A stretch of DNA of 64,000 nt from Methylobacillus flagellatus_A (lineage in GTDB: Bacteria > Pseudomonadota > Gammaproteobacteria > Burkholderiales > Methylophilaceae), in the NCBI RefSeq assembly GCF_031344055.1, contig NZ_JADBEN010000004.1; one strand, written 5' to 3'. Of the stretch, positions 8,842 to 17,068 are shown piece after piece (position 1 is the stretch's first letter; each line of letters begins with the position of its first letter). Made by a program: the position numbers and the translations under genes. Below the pieces are notes generated by a model. That model saw only the letters and a program-made list of their open reading frames with translations, ran no database searches and had not been told where the DNA came from.

Positions 8842-8857
8842 GGCTTCCTATATCGTT

Positions 8858-10570
8858 TTATTCGTTGGTGACAGCTTCAATTTCTTCCAGCGAGGTGAGG
8901 CCCTGCTTGACCTTGAGCAGCCCGGACTGCCGCAAGTCGCGCACACCTTCCCGCTGCGCCTGGTCTGCAATGTCGTGCGATGTGCCATTTTTCATGATGA
9001 TGCGGCTCATCTCTTCGGATACCGGCATGACCTGGTAAATCCCCACCCGGCCCTTGTAGCCCTGGTTGCAGTGCTCGCATCCCTCTGCATTTGCCGCATA
9101 AGGCTGCCAGCTGCCGTCCAGGTCTTCCTCCTTGAAACCGATGTCCAGCAAGGCTTCGCGCGGAATGTCGGCAGGCACCCTGCAATGGGGACACAGTTTG
9201 CGCGCCAGGCGTTGTGCTGTTATTAACGACACGGCAGAAGCAATATTGAAGGGGGCGACGCCCATATTGACCAAGCGGGTCAATGTCGAAGGGGCGTCGT
9301 TGGTATGCAGGGTGGAAAGCACCATATGGCCGGTGGACGCAGCCTTGATCGCCATGTCGGCGGTTTCCAGGTCGCGGATTTCCCCGATCATGATGATGTC
9401 GGGGTCCTGGCGCAGGAAGGATTTCAGGGCGGCTGCAAACGTGAGGCCCTGCTTGTCGTTGACGTTGACCTGGTTGATGCCGGCCAGCGGGATTTCCGCA
9501 GGGTCTTCCGCAGTGGAGATATTCACGCCGGGTTCGTTGAGGATGTTCAGGCAGGTATACAGCGAAACCGTTTTCCCCGACCCGGTCGGCCCGGTGACCA
9601 ACACCAGGCCGTAGGGCCGGGTAACCGCATGGAGCAAAGCCTCTTTTTGGTCGGGCTCGTAGCCTAGCGCATCGATTCCGAGCTGGGCGCTGCTGGGGTC
9701 GAGGATACGCATCACGATCTTTTCGCCATTGATCAACGGCAGCGTGCTGACGCGGAAGTCGATAGTGCGCGTCTTGGACAGCACCAGTTTCATGCGGCCG
9801 TCCTGGGGGACGCGTTTTTCCGAGATGTCGAGGTTGGAGATCACCTTGATGCGCGACGCCAGCTTCTCCTTGATCGCGAGGGGCGGCTGGGCGATCTCGC
9901 GCAGGATGCCGTCGACGCGGTAGCGGATGCGGTAGAACTTCTCATAGGGCTCGAAATGCAGGTCTGATGCGCCCATATTGATCGCGTCGAGCAGGATTTT
10001 CTGGATATATTTGACGATAGGGGCGTCTTCAATCTCTATCGCTTGCTCTGGCTCGCTGTCCTTTTCTTCTGCTTCCAGGCCGAAATCGTCCTCGCTGATC
10101 AGCGACTGCATGGTGGTATCGCTTGCTTCCACCAGCTTGTCTATCCATTTTCCCAGCTTGTCGTCTTCGACAATGACCGGCACCAGTGTCTTGCCGGTCT
10201 GGAACTGGACCTCGTCCAGCATATGCAGGTTAGTGGGATCGGATAAGCCCACAAACATATTGTTGCCGCGATTGTAGAGCGTAATGGCGCGGTAGCTCTG
10301 CATGAGCTGCGGGCTGATGCCCTTGCCGGGCAGGAAGTCAGGGTTCAGCGTGTTGAGGTCCAGCAATGGATAGCCGAACGCATGGGAGGACGCCTGGGCG
10401 ATTTGCAATGCAGTGAACCTGCGCGATTGCAGAAGCTGGCTGATGAATGAAATTTGCTTGTTGTTGGCGGCGGTTTGGATGGTAATGGCTTCATCCTCAC
10501 TCAACAGTTTTTGATGAATCAATACACGAGCGAGTCCGCCCAGTTTGTTAGGTACGGTGACAGCAGCCAT
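8858..10570 (-). CDS. pilB: Type IV pilus assembly ATPase PilB
   Basis: PilB is the hexameric ATPase driving pilus extension. The 570-residue protein has an N-terminal MshEN/T2SSE-N domain (about 10-150), then the secretion ATPase core with Walker A VTGPTGSGKT (around 325), the Asp box STAEDPAEIPL, Walker B DPDIIMIGEIRD and the His box STLHTND. A tetra-cysteine zinc motif (CPHC, then CEHCNQGYKG) lies around 460-510, as in PilB/GspE. It is the first gene of the pilB-pilC pair. The 300 bp upstream is shared with the divergent cold-shock gene; I see no convincing pilB promoter. Confidence 0.95.
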   Translation of the reverse strand: MAAVTVPNKLGGLARVLIHQKLLSEDEAITIQTAANNKQISFISQLLQSRRFTALQIAQASSHAFGYPLLDLNTLNPDFLPGKGISPQLMQSYRAITLYNRGNNMFVGLSDPTNLHMLDEVQFQTGKTLVPVIVEDDKLGKWIDKLVEASDTTMQSLISEDDFGLEAEEKDSEPEQAIEIEDAPIVKYIQKILLDAINMGASDLHFEPYEKFYRIRYRVDGILREIAQPPLAIKEKLASRIKVISNLDISEKRVPQDGRMKLVLSKTRTIDFRVSTLPLINGEKIVMRILDPSSAQLGIDALGYEPDQKEALLHAVTRPYGLVLVTGPTGSGKTVSLYTCLNILNEPGVNISTAEDPAEIPLAGINQVNVNDKQGLTFAAALKSFLRQDPDIIMIGEIRDLETADMAIKAASTGHMVLSTLHTNDAPSTLTRLVNMGVAPFNIASAVSLITAQRLARKLCPHCRVPADIPREALLDIGFKEEDLDGSWQPYAANAEGCEHCNQGYKGRVGIYQVMPVSEEMSRIIMKNGTSHDIADQAQREGVRDLRQSGLLKVKQGLTSLEEIEAVTNE

Positions 10571-10728
10571 TGATCTTCAAGCCAATCTTTATCCTTGATT
10601 AACGCGGAGTCCCCAATGATGATGCATGCTGGCATTTTTTTTGTAAAGTGCTGGGGAGCTTTGTGCATGGTACGCTGAATATAACGGCATGGTTATGAGA
10701 AAAATAACAATTATCGTCTAAAAAGCGC

Positions 10729-10757
10729 TTGACTTATTCCAATAACCCACGTAAAAA
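10729..10757 (+). promoter_or_regulatory. Sigma-70 promoter of the cold-shock gene
   Basis: TTGACT at 10729-10734, a 17-base spacer, then TAAAAA at 10752-10757. Transcription would start near 10764, leaving a leader of about 108 bases before the cold-shock ATG. Confidence 0.6.
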
Positions 10758-10763
10758 CGCAAC

Positions 10764-10871
10764 AGGCGTTTGGAATTCGAGTGCATTGTAGCCGGCAACT
10801 ACCGACTTAAATTCTTGAAGTACAAACTTTTGGGGTCGCCTCCCCTTAGATATATGCAAGGAAGTATTGAA
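10764..10871 (+). promoter_or_regulatory. Long 5' leader of the cold-shock mRNA
   Basis: If the promoter at 10729 is right, about 108 untranslated bases precede the start codon. Long structured leaders that refold at low temperature are established for E. coli cspA; here only the length and position are seen, and the refolding is inference. The leader includes CTTTTGGGGTCGCCTCCCCT (hairpin potential GGGG/CCCC) 10-30 bases upstream of the ribosome-binding site AAGGAAG (10858-10864). Confidence 0.45.
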
Positions 10872-11075
10872 ATGGCAACAGGTACCGTAAAGTGGTTTAA
10901 TGATTCCAAAGGTTTTGGTTTCATTACCCCGGACGATGGTGGCGACGATTTGTTCGCACACTTCTCCGCAATTGTAGAAGCTGGCTACAAGAGTCTGAAG
11001 GAAGGTCAACGCGTATCATTTGATGTTACCGAAGGCCCTAAGGGCAAGCAGGCTTCTAATATTCAGAAGGCTTAA
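10872..11075 (+). CDS. Cold-shock protein (CspA family)
   Basis: This 67-residue single OB-fold protein binds single-stranded RNA and DNA and acts as an RNA chaperone. RNP1 is KGFGFITP and RNP2 is DLFAHFSAI. The start ATG at 10872 has AAGGAAG eight bases upstream; a longer reading frame begins at 10770 but the extra residues do not resemble the family. The gene ends in a bidirectional terminator and stands alone between pilB and icd. Whether it is cold-induced or constitutive cannot be told from the protein. Confidence 0.95.
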   Translation: MATGTVKWFNDSKGFGFITPDDGGDDLFAHFSAIVEAGYKSLKEGQRVSFDVTEGPKGKQASNIQKA

Positions 11076-11110
11076 GCTTGGCTCGCTGATGACTGTATAG
11101 TCTTCACGAT

Positions 11111-11137
11111 AAAAGGCCGGAGAAATCCGGCCTTTTT
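11111..11137. terminator. Bidirectional terminator between csp and icd
   Basis: AAAAGGCCGG, loop AGAAAT, CCGGCCTTTTTT: a 10-bp stem with A-run and T-run on either side, suited to both the + strand cold-shock gene and the - strand icd gene. A second GC-rich hairpin (GCCAGCCC/GGGCTGGC, 11144-11163) lies beside it without a T-run. Confidence 0.85.
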
Positions 11138-11171
11138 TATTTTGCCAGCCCATCAGGGCTGGCATACGTCA

Positions 11172-12410
11172 TCACATATGCTTGACGATTTCCGCACCGA
11201 ATTCCGCACTGCCCACTTGCGTGGCGCCATCCATTTGCGATGAAAAATCATGAGTGACGCGTTTTGCCTGGATCGCCTTGGCAACACCGTTAATCACCAG
11301 GTCGGCGGCTTCGGTCCATCCCAGGTGGCGCAGCATCATTTCCGCCGACAAGATCAGCGAGCTGGGGTTGGCGATATCCTTGCCAGCGATCTTGGGAGCT
11401 GTGCCGTGGGTAGCCTCGAACATGGCAACTGTATCCGAGATATTGGCGCCAGGGGCAATCCCGATGCCGCCTACCTGGGCCGCGAGCGCATCTGAAATAT
11501 AGTCGCCGTTCAGGTTCAGGGTGGCAACGACATCGTAGTCTGCAGGATGCAGCAGGATTTCCTGCAGGAACGCATCGGCGATGCAATCCTTGATGAGGAT
11601 GCCGTTGGGCAGCTTGCACCATGGTCCGCCGTCGATCTCGACCGCGCCGAACTCTTCCTTGGCAACTTCGTAGCCCCAGTTCTTGAATCCGCCTTCGGTG
11701 AACTTCATGATGTTGCCCTTGTGGGCAATCGTCACGGACTTGCGGTTATTGTCGATGGCGTACTGGATCGCCTTACGCACCAGGCGCTTGCTGCCATCGA
11801 TCGAAACCGGCTTGATGCCGATGGCGGAAGCTTCAGGGAAGCGGATTTTCTTGCGCACGCCCATGTCGCTGAGGAAGTCCACCACCTTCTTCACTTCGTC
11901 GGTGCCGGCAGCCCATTCGATACCGGCATAGATGTCCTCGGTATTCTCGCGGAAAATCACCATGTCGGTCTTTTCAGGATGCTTGACCGGGCTTGGCACG
12001 CCTTGGAAATACTGGATCGGTCGCAAACAGACGTACAGGTCGAGCTCTTGGCGCAAGGTCACGTTGAGTGAGCGGATGCCGCCGCCGACTGGCGTGGTCA
12101 AGGGGCCTTTGATGGAAATGACATAATCCTTGACGGCCTTGAGCGTTTCATCCGGCAACCAGGTGTTGTCGCCATAGGTCTTCACGGCTTTTTCGCCGGC
12201 ATACACTTCCATCCAGGCGATGGCGCGCTTGCCGCCATAGGCCTTGGCGACGGCGCTGTCGACGACATGGCGCATGGGCGGGGTGATGTCGACGCCGATA
12301 CCGTCGCCTTCGATAAATGGGATAATCGGGCGATCGGGAACATTGAGCGTGTTGTCCGCGTTAACGCTGATTTTCTCGCCGGTGGTGGGTACTTTGATTT
12401 TTGTAGACAT
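11172..12410 (-). CDS. icd: NADP-dependent isocitrate dehydrogenase
   Basis: Icd oxidises isocitrate to 2-oxoglutarate with NADP. The 412-residue protein is of the E. coli type (subfamily I): substrate loop GGGIRSLNVTLRQ (around 105-117), whose Ser is the phosphorylation site in E. coli; metal-binding Asp residues around 280-310 (ATLNLNGDYISDALAAQ); cofactor region ATHGTAPKIAGKD (around 337). In obligate methylotrophs lacking 2-oxoglutarate dehydrogenase this enzyme mainly feeds glutamate synthesis; whether that holds here cannot be read from the window. It is divergent from rluE with 58 bp between starts. Confidence 0.97.
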   Translation of the reverse strand: MSTKIKVPTTGEKISVNADNTLNVPDRPIIPFIEGDGIGVDITPPMRHVVDSAVAKAYGGKRAIAWMEVYAGEKAVKTYGDNTWLPDETLKAVKDYVISIKGPLTTPVGGGIRSLNVTLRQELDLYVCLRPIQYFQGVPSPVKHPEKTDMVIFRENTEDIYAGIEWAAGTDEVKKVVDFLSDMGVRKKIRFPEASAIGIKPVSIDGSKRLVRKAIQYAIDNNRKSVTIAHKGNIMKFTEGGFKNWGYEVAKEEFGAVEIDGGPWCKLPNGILIKDCIADAFLQEILLHPADYDVVATLNLNGDYISDALAAQVGGIGIAPGANISDTVAMFEATHGTAPKIAGKDIANPSSLILSAEMMLRHLGWTEAADLVINGVAKAIQAKRVTHDFSSQMDGATQVGSAEFGAEIVKHM

Positions 12411-12468
12411 TCAGAACTATCCTATTCAAACGCTAGAGATACGGGCGCAATCATTCCATGAGACCAAG

Positions 12469-12999
12469 ATGCTGATTTTATTCAATAAGCCCTACGGTGT
12501 AATTTGCCAGTTCAGTCCCCATGAAAAGCACAAGACATTGAAGGATTATATTGCTGTGCCAGGGGTTTATGCCGCTGGGCGGCTTGATACCGACAGTGAA
12601 GGTCTGCTTATTCTAACCGATGATGGGCGACTTCAACACCGCATATCGCATCCCAGGCACAAAGAATTCAAAACTTACTGGGTGCAGGTAGAGGGCGATC
12701 CCACGGACGAAGCATTGGAGCCGTTGCGGCATGGGGTGGACCTGGGCGACTTCGTTACCCAGCCTGCGAAAGTCAGGCGGATAGAGGAGCCTGCCGGGTT
12801 ATGGCCAAGAAATCCGCCGATCCGCGAACGCAAGGCCATCCCGACCGCATGGCTGGAGATGATCATCAGCGAGGGCAAGAACCGCCAGGTGCGCCGGATG
12901 ACCGCCAAGGCGGGGTTCCCCACATTGCGCCTGGTGCGCCATGCCGTTGGGCAGCATACGATAGACGGTATCGCGCCCGGGGAGTGGAGGCGGCTCTAG
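12469..12999 (+). CDS. rluE: 23S rRNA pseudouridine synthase, RluE type
   Basis: This enzyme isomerises a uridine in 23S rRNA (U2457 in E. coli if it is RluE). The 176-residue protein lacks the S4 domain found in RsuA and RluB, as RluE does. The catalytic aspartate is in GRLDTDSEGLLILT (around residue 40), and the C-terminal motif EGKNRQVRRMTAKAGFPTLRL is typical of the RsuA/RluB/E/F family. I chose the ATG at 12469 because it gives MLILFNKPYG, the family N-terminus; longer in-frame starts would run into icd antisense. Confidence 0.87.
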   Translation: MLILFNKPYGVICQFSPHEKHKTLKDYIAVPGVYAAGRLDTDSEGLLILTDDGRLQHRISHPRHKEFKTYWVQVEGDPTDEALEPLRHGVDLGDFVTQPAKVRRIEEPAGLWPRNPPIRERKAIPTAWLEMIISEGKNRQVRRMTAKAGFPTLRLVRHAVGQHTIDGIAPGEWRRL

Positions 13000-13071
13000 C
13001 CGGCCCAAATCATATGGCTGGATATGTTAAACTCCGGTTCTTATCCGTATACACCATAGTAGATACCATCC

Positions 13072-14157
13072 ATGTCCGGCAATAGCATAGGCACCCTATT
13101 TACCTTGACTTCTTTTGGCGAATCGCACGGCCCGGCCATTGGCGGCGTGATTGATGGCTGTCCGCCGGGGCTGGAACTGTCGGCAGAGGATATCCAGCAG
13201 GAGCTGGATCGCCGCAAGCCGGGCACTTCGCGCCATGTCACCCAGCGCAAGGAGCCGGATGCCGTGGAGATATTGTCCGGCGTCTTCGAGGGCAGGACGA
13301 CCGGTACGCCGATCGGCTTGCTGATCCGCAACCAGGACCAGCGCAGCCAGGATTACGGCAAGATCGCCGAAACCTTCCGCCCGGGACACGCCGATTACAC
13401 CTATTGGCAGAAGTACGGCATTCGCGACTATCGCGGTGGTGGCCGCTCAAGTGCGCGCGAGACGGCAGTGCGCGTCGCGGCGGGCGCGATCGCCAAGAAA
13501 TGGCTCAAGCAGCGTTATGGCGTCACTATCCGCGGCTATATGAGCCAGCTGGGGGAAATCCAGATTCCTTTCAGTTCATGGGATACGGTGAATCAGAATG
13601 CCTTTTTTGCGCCGAACGAGTCCATCCTGCCAGAGCTAGAGGCCTATCTCGACCGCATCCGCAACGAGCGAGACTCCGTGGGGGCGAGGATCACCGTGGT
13701 TGCCGAAGGCGTGCCGGTGGGCTGGGGCGAGCCGGTCTACGACCGCCTGGACGCGGACATTGCCCATGCCATGATGGGGATCAATGCCGCCAAGGGCGTG
13801 GAAATCGGCGACGGGTTCGCCAGTGTGGCCCAGCGCGGATCGGTGCATGGCGACGAGCTGACGCCGCAGGGATTCGCCAGCAACCATGCTGGCGGCATAC
13901 TCGGCGGCATCTCCAGCGGGCAGGACATCATCGCCCATGTCGCGTTCAAGCCGACTTCCAGCATCCCGCAACTGCGCCACTCCATCGACAAGCAGGGAGC
14001 GGCGCTGGAAATGCAGACCACGGGCCGCCATGACCCTTGCGTGGGCGTGCGCGCCACGCCTATCGTGGAAGCCATGATGGCGCTGGTGCTGATGGACCAC
14101 GCCTTGCGCCACCGCGCCCAGAATGCCGACGTCTCGGTGGATACCATCAAGCTCTGA
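13072..14157 (+). CDS. aroC: Chorismate synthase
   Basis: AroC is the last shikimate enzyme, turning EPSP into chorismate with reduced FMN. The 361-residue protein is full length. Signatures are FGESHGPAIGGVIDGCPPGL at the N-terminus, DYRGGGRSSARETA (around 120), and RHDPCVGVRATPIVEAM near the C-terminus. The gene begins 72 bp after rluE. The following MFS gene 70 bp downstream is a frequent betaproteobacterial neighbour. Confidence 0.97.
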   Translation: MSGNSIGTLFTLTSFGESHGPAIGGVIDGCPPGLELSAEDIQQELDRRKPGTSRHVTQRKEPDAVEILSGVFEGRTTGTPIGLLIRNQDQRSQDYGKIAETFRPGHADYTYWQKYGIRDYRGGGRSSARETAVRVAAGAIAKKWLKQRYGVTIRGYMSQLGEIQIPFSSWDTVNQNAFFAPNESILPELEAYLDRIRNERDSVGARITVVAEGVPVGWGEPVYDRLDADIAHAMMGINAAKGVEIGDGFASVAQRGSVHGDELTPQGFASNHAGGILGGISSGQDIIAHVAFKPTSSIPQLRHSIDKQGAALEMQTTGRHDPCVGVRATPIVEAMMALVLMDHALRHRAQNADVSVDTIKL

Positions 14158-14227
14158 GGGTCTTCACCACCATGCAGGCGGGCAGTGTATCGACGATGAC
14201 CAAGCTGTCCGTTTGTATTAAGCCAGC

Positions 14228-15379
14228 ATGAAAATGCATGCTCCCTTGCCTTATTGGCGCTTGTCCGGCTTTTACTTTGCCTATTTCGGCTTCGTCGGCG
14301 CTTTTACCCCGTTCTGGACGTTGTATCTCAAGTCCCTGGCGTTCAGCGCCTTCCAGATCGCCATCCTGATGTCGCTTTTCCAGATTGCCCGCAGTTTCTC
14401 ACCCAGCCTGTGGGGCTGGGTGGCAGACCATCGCGGGCATCGTGTCCCGATTATCCAATTCCTCGCGGGAGCCAGCTTGCTGGCTTATGTCGGCGTGTTT
14501 TTCGGCAACAGTTTTTACTGGCTGTTCGCCATCATGCTGACCTTGAGTTTTTTCTGGAGCGCTTCCTTGCCCTTGATCGAGGCGGTTACCTTGGGCCATC
14601 TTGGAGACAGGCTGGACCGCTATGGGCATATCCGCCTCTGGGGCTCGATAGGGTTCGTTGTCGCGGTCATTGGGCTGGGGTATGCCGTGCAATATTTGGG
14701 CATGATGGCGTTGCTGTGGGTGATCCTGGTCTTGCTGGCGGCCGTATGGGGCTTGTCATGGCGCCTGGCGGATCCGCTGGTGACGTTGCAGCATCATGGT
14801 AGCGATGGTTCCTGGTGGGCGATATTGCGCAGGCGCGAGGTCATTGCGCTGATGGCCGCCTGTTTCGCCATGTCAGCCGCGCATGGCGTCTACTACACTT
14901 TCTACTCGATTTACCTGGTGGACCACGGCTACAGCAAAGGGATTATCGGCTGGCTGTGGGGGCTGGGCGTGATGTGCGAAATCATGGTGTTCCTCTACAT
15001 GCCCAGGCTATTTGCCCTTTTCGGCTTGCGGCGCATCATGCTCGCCAGCCTGTTCCTGGCATTCGTGCGCTTCTTCGTGATCGGCTGGGCCGTGGATGTC
15101 TGGTGGCTGATCGTGCTTGCGCAGACATTGCACGCGGCGACATTCGGGTCTTACCATGCGGCGGCGGTTGCGCTGACGCACCGGTATTTCAAGGGCAAGC
15201 ACCAATCCAAAGGGCAGGGCCTGTATACCAGCATTTCCTATGGCGTCGGCGGGACACTGGGTGCCGTGATCAGCGGTTTTGCCTGGGAGAGCATTGGCCC
15301 GAGCTGGACATTTACCGCATCCGCGCTATGCGCTATGCTCGGCTTTATCTTTTTCATGTTCATGATGCGGGAAGATTAA
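14228..15379 (+). CDS. MFS transporter, HcaT-like (PPP family)
   Basis: This 383-residue inner-membrane protein has about 12 hydrophobic helices and belongs to the MFS_1-like group with E. coli HcaT/YcaD relatives. The inter-helix 2-3 loop shows LWGWVADHRGHRVPI, the MFS D-R-G motif. The family is often annotated as phenylpropionate permease, but the substrate here is unknown. It follows aroC by 70 bp, so an aromatic substrate or product would be plausible, though this is only contextual. The stop codon adjoins a palindromic element. Confidence 0.8.
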   Translation: MKMHAPLPYWRLSGFYFAYFGFVGAFTPFWTLYLKSLAFSAFQIAILMSLFQIARSFSPSLWGWVADHRGHRVPIIQFLAGASLLAYVGVFFGNSFYWLFAIMLTLSFFWSASLPLIEAVTLGHLGDRLDRYGHIRLWGSIGFVVAVIGLGYAVQYLGMMALLWVILVLLAAVWGLSWRLADPLVTLQHHGSDGSWWAILRRREVIALMAACFAMSAAHGVYYTFYSIYLVDHGYSKGIIGWLWGLGVMCEIMVFLYMPRLFALFGLRRIMLASLFLAFVRFFVIGWAVDVWWLIVLAQTLHAATFGSYHAAAVALTHRYFKGKHQSKGQGLYTSISYGVGGTLGAVISGFAWESIGPSWTFTASALCAMLGFIFFMFMMRED

Positions 15380-15491
15380 GAGCCGTTAACAAAACCCAGC
15401 GAAGTGATTCTGGCTAGCCGTTCTGCCATAGACAGTACAACAAGTACGGCAAGACAGGGCAACAACGCCAGAAGGGTTTTGCAGCGGCTCT
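15379..15491. repeat. 113-bp palindromic element with inverted ends
   Basis: The ends AGAGCCGTTAACAAAACCC (15379-15397) and the inverse of GGGTTTTGCAGCGGCTCT (15474-15491) match apart from one gap and two mismatches. Inside, TTCTGGC (15409-15414 region) pairs with GCCAGAA near 15467-15473. The left end overlaps the stop codon of the MFS gene. There is no T-run of a plain terminator. It may be a separate family from the 828-1101 element, since the end sequences differ. Confidence 0.6.
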
Positions 15492-15505
15492 AAAAAGGGG
15501 AAACA

Positions 15506-16147
15506 ATGCGGATATTGATGTGGGTGCTGCCATGGCTATTGCCTTCGCTGGCATGGGCAGAAACCCAGGTGAACATCGTGGGGCTGTTCCAGGGCAAGGC
15601 GATCGTGGTCGTCAATGGAGGCAAGCCGCGCACCCTCTCGGCGGGGGAAATGAGCCCTGAAGGCATCCGCCTGGTTTCCGCCAGCAGCGACAAGGCGGTG
15701 ATCGAGGTGGACGGCTTCAAGCGGGAACTGGGCATGGGACAGGCGATCGCGCTGCCAAGCAAGGATGCCGCGGCAGGCGGCAGCGTGACATTGTATGCCG
15801 ATTCGACCGGGCACCATTTCGTCGAAGGCCAGATCAATGGCGCGTCATTGCGCTTCCTGGTGGATACGGGCGCATCCGCCATTGTCATGAACAGCGGCGA
15901 CGCCAAGTATGCCAAGATCGATTACAAGCGCGGCATTCCCGTATCCGTTCAGACGGCGAACGGCGTGGCCAATGCCTACAAGGTGGTGATCAATCACGTA
16001 CGGCTCAATGGCCTGGTATTGAGCCAGGTGGACGGGCTGGTGATGGAGGGCGGCTCGCCCGCGGTCGTGCTGTTGGGCATGAGCGCGCTCAACCGCATGG
16101 AAATGAAGCGCGAAGGCATCGCGCTGACGCTGACCAAGAAATATTAA
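15506..16147 (+). CDS. Periplasmic retropepsin-like (clan AA) aspartic protease
   Basis: This 213-residue protein has a signal peptide (residues 1-18, ending LAWA before ETQ). The mature part holds a small N-terminal beta domain and a single retropepsin-like domain from about residue 95. The catalytic motif FLVDTGASAIVM has Asp near residue 120, and a hydrophobic segment VVLLGMSALNRM (around 190) is the glycine-containing partner strand. Retropepsins work as dimers; the family (TIGR02281-like) is common in proteobacteria and its substrates are unknown. AGGGGAAACA precedes the ATG. A terminator follows. Confidence 0.85.
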   Translation: MRILMWVLPWLLPSLAWAETQVNIVGLFQGKAIVVVNGGKPRTLSAGEMSPEGIRLVSASSDKAVIEVDGFKRELGMGQAIALPSKDAAAGGSVTLYADSTGHHFVEGQINGASLRFLVDTGASAIVMNSGDAKYAKIDYKRGIPVSVQTANGVANAYKVVINHVRLNGLVLSQVDGLVMEGGSPAVVLLGMSALNRMEMKREGIALTLTKKY

Positions 16148-16174
16148 GCGTTCTGAGCTTCGACAAAATAAAAG

Positions 16175-16198
16175 CGGCAGCCTAGGCTGCCGTTTTTT
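16175..16198. terminator. Terminator after the retropepsin gene
   Basis: CGGCAGCC TA GGCTGCCG is a perfect 18-bp palindrome followed by six T; it is preceded by an A-rich tract, so it can also serve the convergent folE2. Confidence 0.87.
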
Positions 16199-16221
16199 GT
16201 GTCAGCACGAATGCGTTGCGC

Positions 16222-17022
16222 TTACTTGCGCTTGTCCTTTTCGATCAGGGCATACGCGGAGTGGTTGTGGATGGATTCGAAGTTTTCCGATTCCACGGTG
16301 TAATTCACGACGCGTGCCTCGGCATTGAGCTGGGCCGCGACATCGCGCACGATATCCTCGACGAATTTCGGGTTGTCGTAGGCGCGCTCGGTGACGTACT
16401 TTTCGTCGGGGCGCTTGAGCAGGCCATACACTTCGCAGGAAGCTTGGTCTTCCACCAGGCGGATGATGTCTTCCACCCAGATGAAGTCGTTGATCAGGGC
16501 TGTCACGGTGACGTGCGAGCGCTGGTTGTGCGCGCCGTAGTCCGATATCTTCTTGGAGCATGGGCAGAGGCTGGTCACGGGCACGACGACCTTGACGGTG
16601 ATGTCGTATTTTCCCTTGTTGATTTCGCCAATAAACGTGACTTCATAGTCGGACAGGCTTTGCACGCCGGAAACCGGGGCGGCCTTGTTGACGAAATACG
16701 GGAAGGTCATCTCGACGTGGCCGGACTCGGCATCGAGGCGCTCCACCATCGCGCGCAGGATGCTTTCGAACGATTCCACCGATATTTCGCGCTCGTTGTT
16801 GTTGAGGATCTCAACGAAGCGCGACATGTGCGTGCCCTTGAAGTTGTGCGGCAGGAACACGTACATGTTGAAGTTCGCAACGGTATGCTGGACGCCGCCG
16901 GTCTTGTCCTTGACCTTGACCGGGTGGCGGATGGATTTGATCCCTACCTTGTCAATGGCGAGCTGCCGGGTATCCGGGGTGTTCTGCACATCTTCAATCG
17001 GCGGAATGGAGGGTTGGTTCAT
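16222..17022 (-). CDS. folE2: GTP cyclohydrolase FolE2 (type IB)
   Basis: FolE2 converts GTP to 7,8-dihydroneopterin triphosphate for folate (and here perhaps tetrahydromethanopterin-related pterins, which is inference). The 266-residue protein is full length. The metal-site cysteine lies in SLCPCSKKISDYGAHNQRSH (around residue 150), with histidines in the same segment. FolE2 can use manganese and is often used in place of zinc-dependent FolE. It is the last gene of xseB-ispA-dxs-folE2, 46 bp after dxs. Confidence 0.93.
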   Translation of the reverse strand: MNQPSIPPIEDVQNTPDTRQLAIDKVGIKSIRHPVKVKDKTGGVQHTVANFNMYVFLPHNFKGTHMSRFVEILNNNEREISVESFESILRAMVERLDAESGHVEMTFPYFVNKAAPVSGVQSLSDYEVTFIGEINKGKYDITVKVVVPVTSLCPCSKKISDYGAHNQRSHVTVTALINDFIWVEDIIRLVEDQASCEVYGLLKRPDEKYVTERAYDNPKFVEDIVRDVAAQLNAEARVVNYTVESENFESIHNHSAYALIEKDKRK

Positions 17023-17068
17023 GGGATTCCTGAAATGCTATAAGTGAATTCGGTAATAGTTGAGTATA

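Noticed and set aside
11144..11163. Second terminator between csp and icd
   Set aside because: The GCCAGCCC hairpin is strong but no T-run follows on either strand; the neighbouring hairpin suffices.
16216..17043. 275-codon plus-strand frame
   Set aside because: Complement of folE2; no known domain and the folE2 frame is full length.
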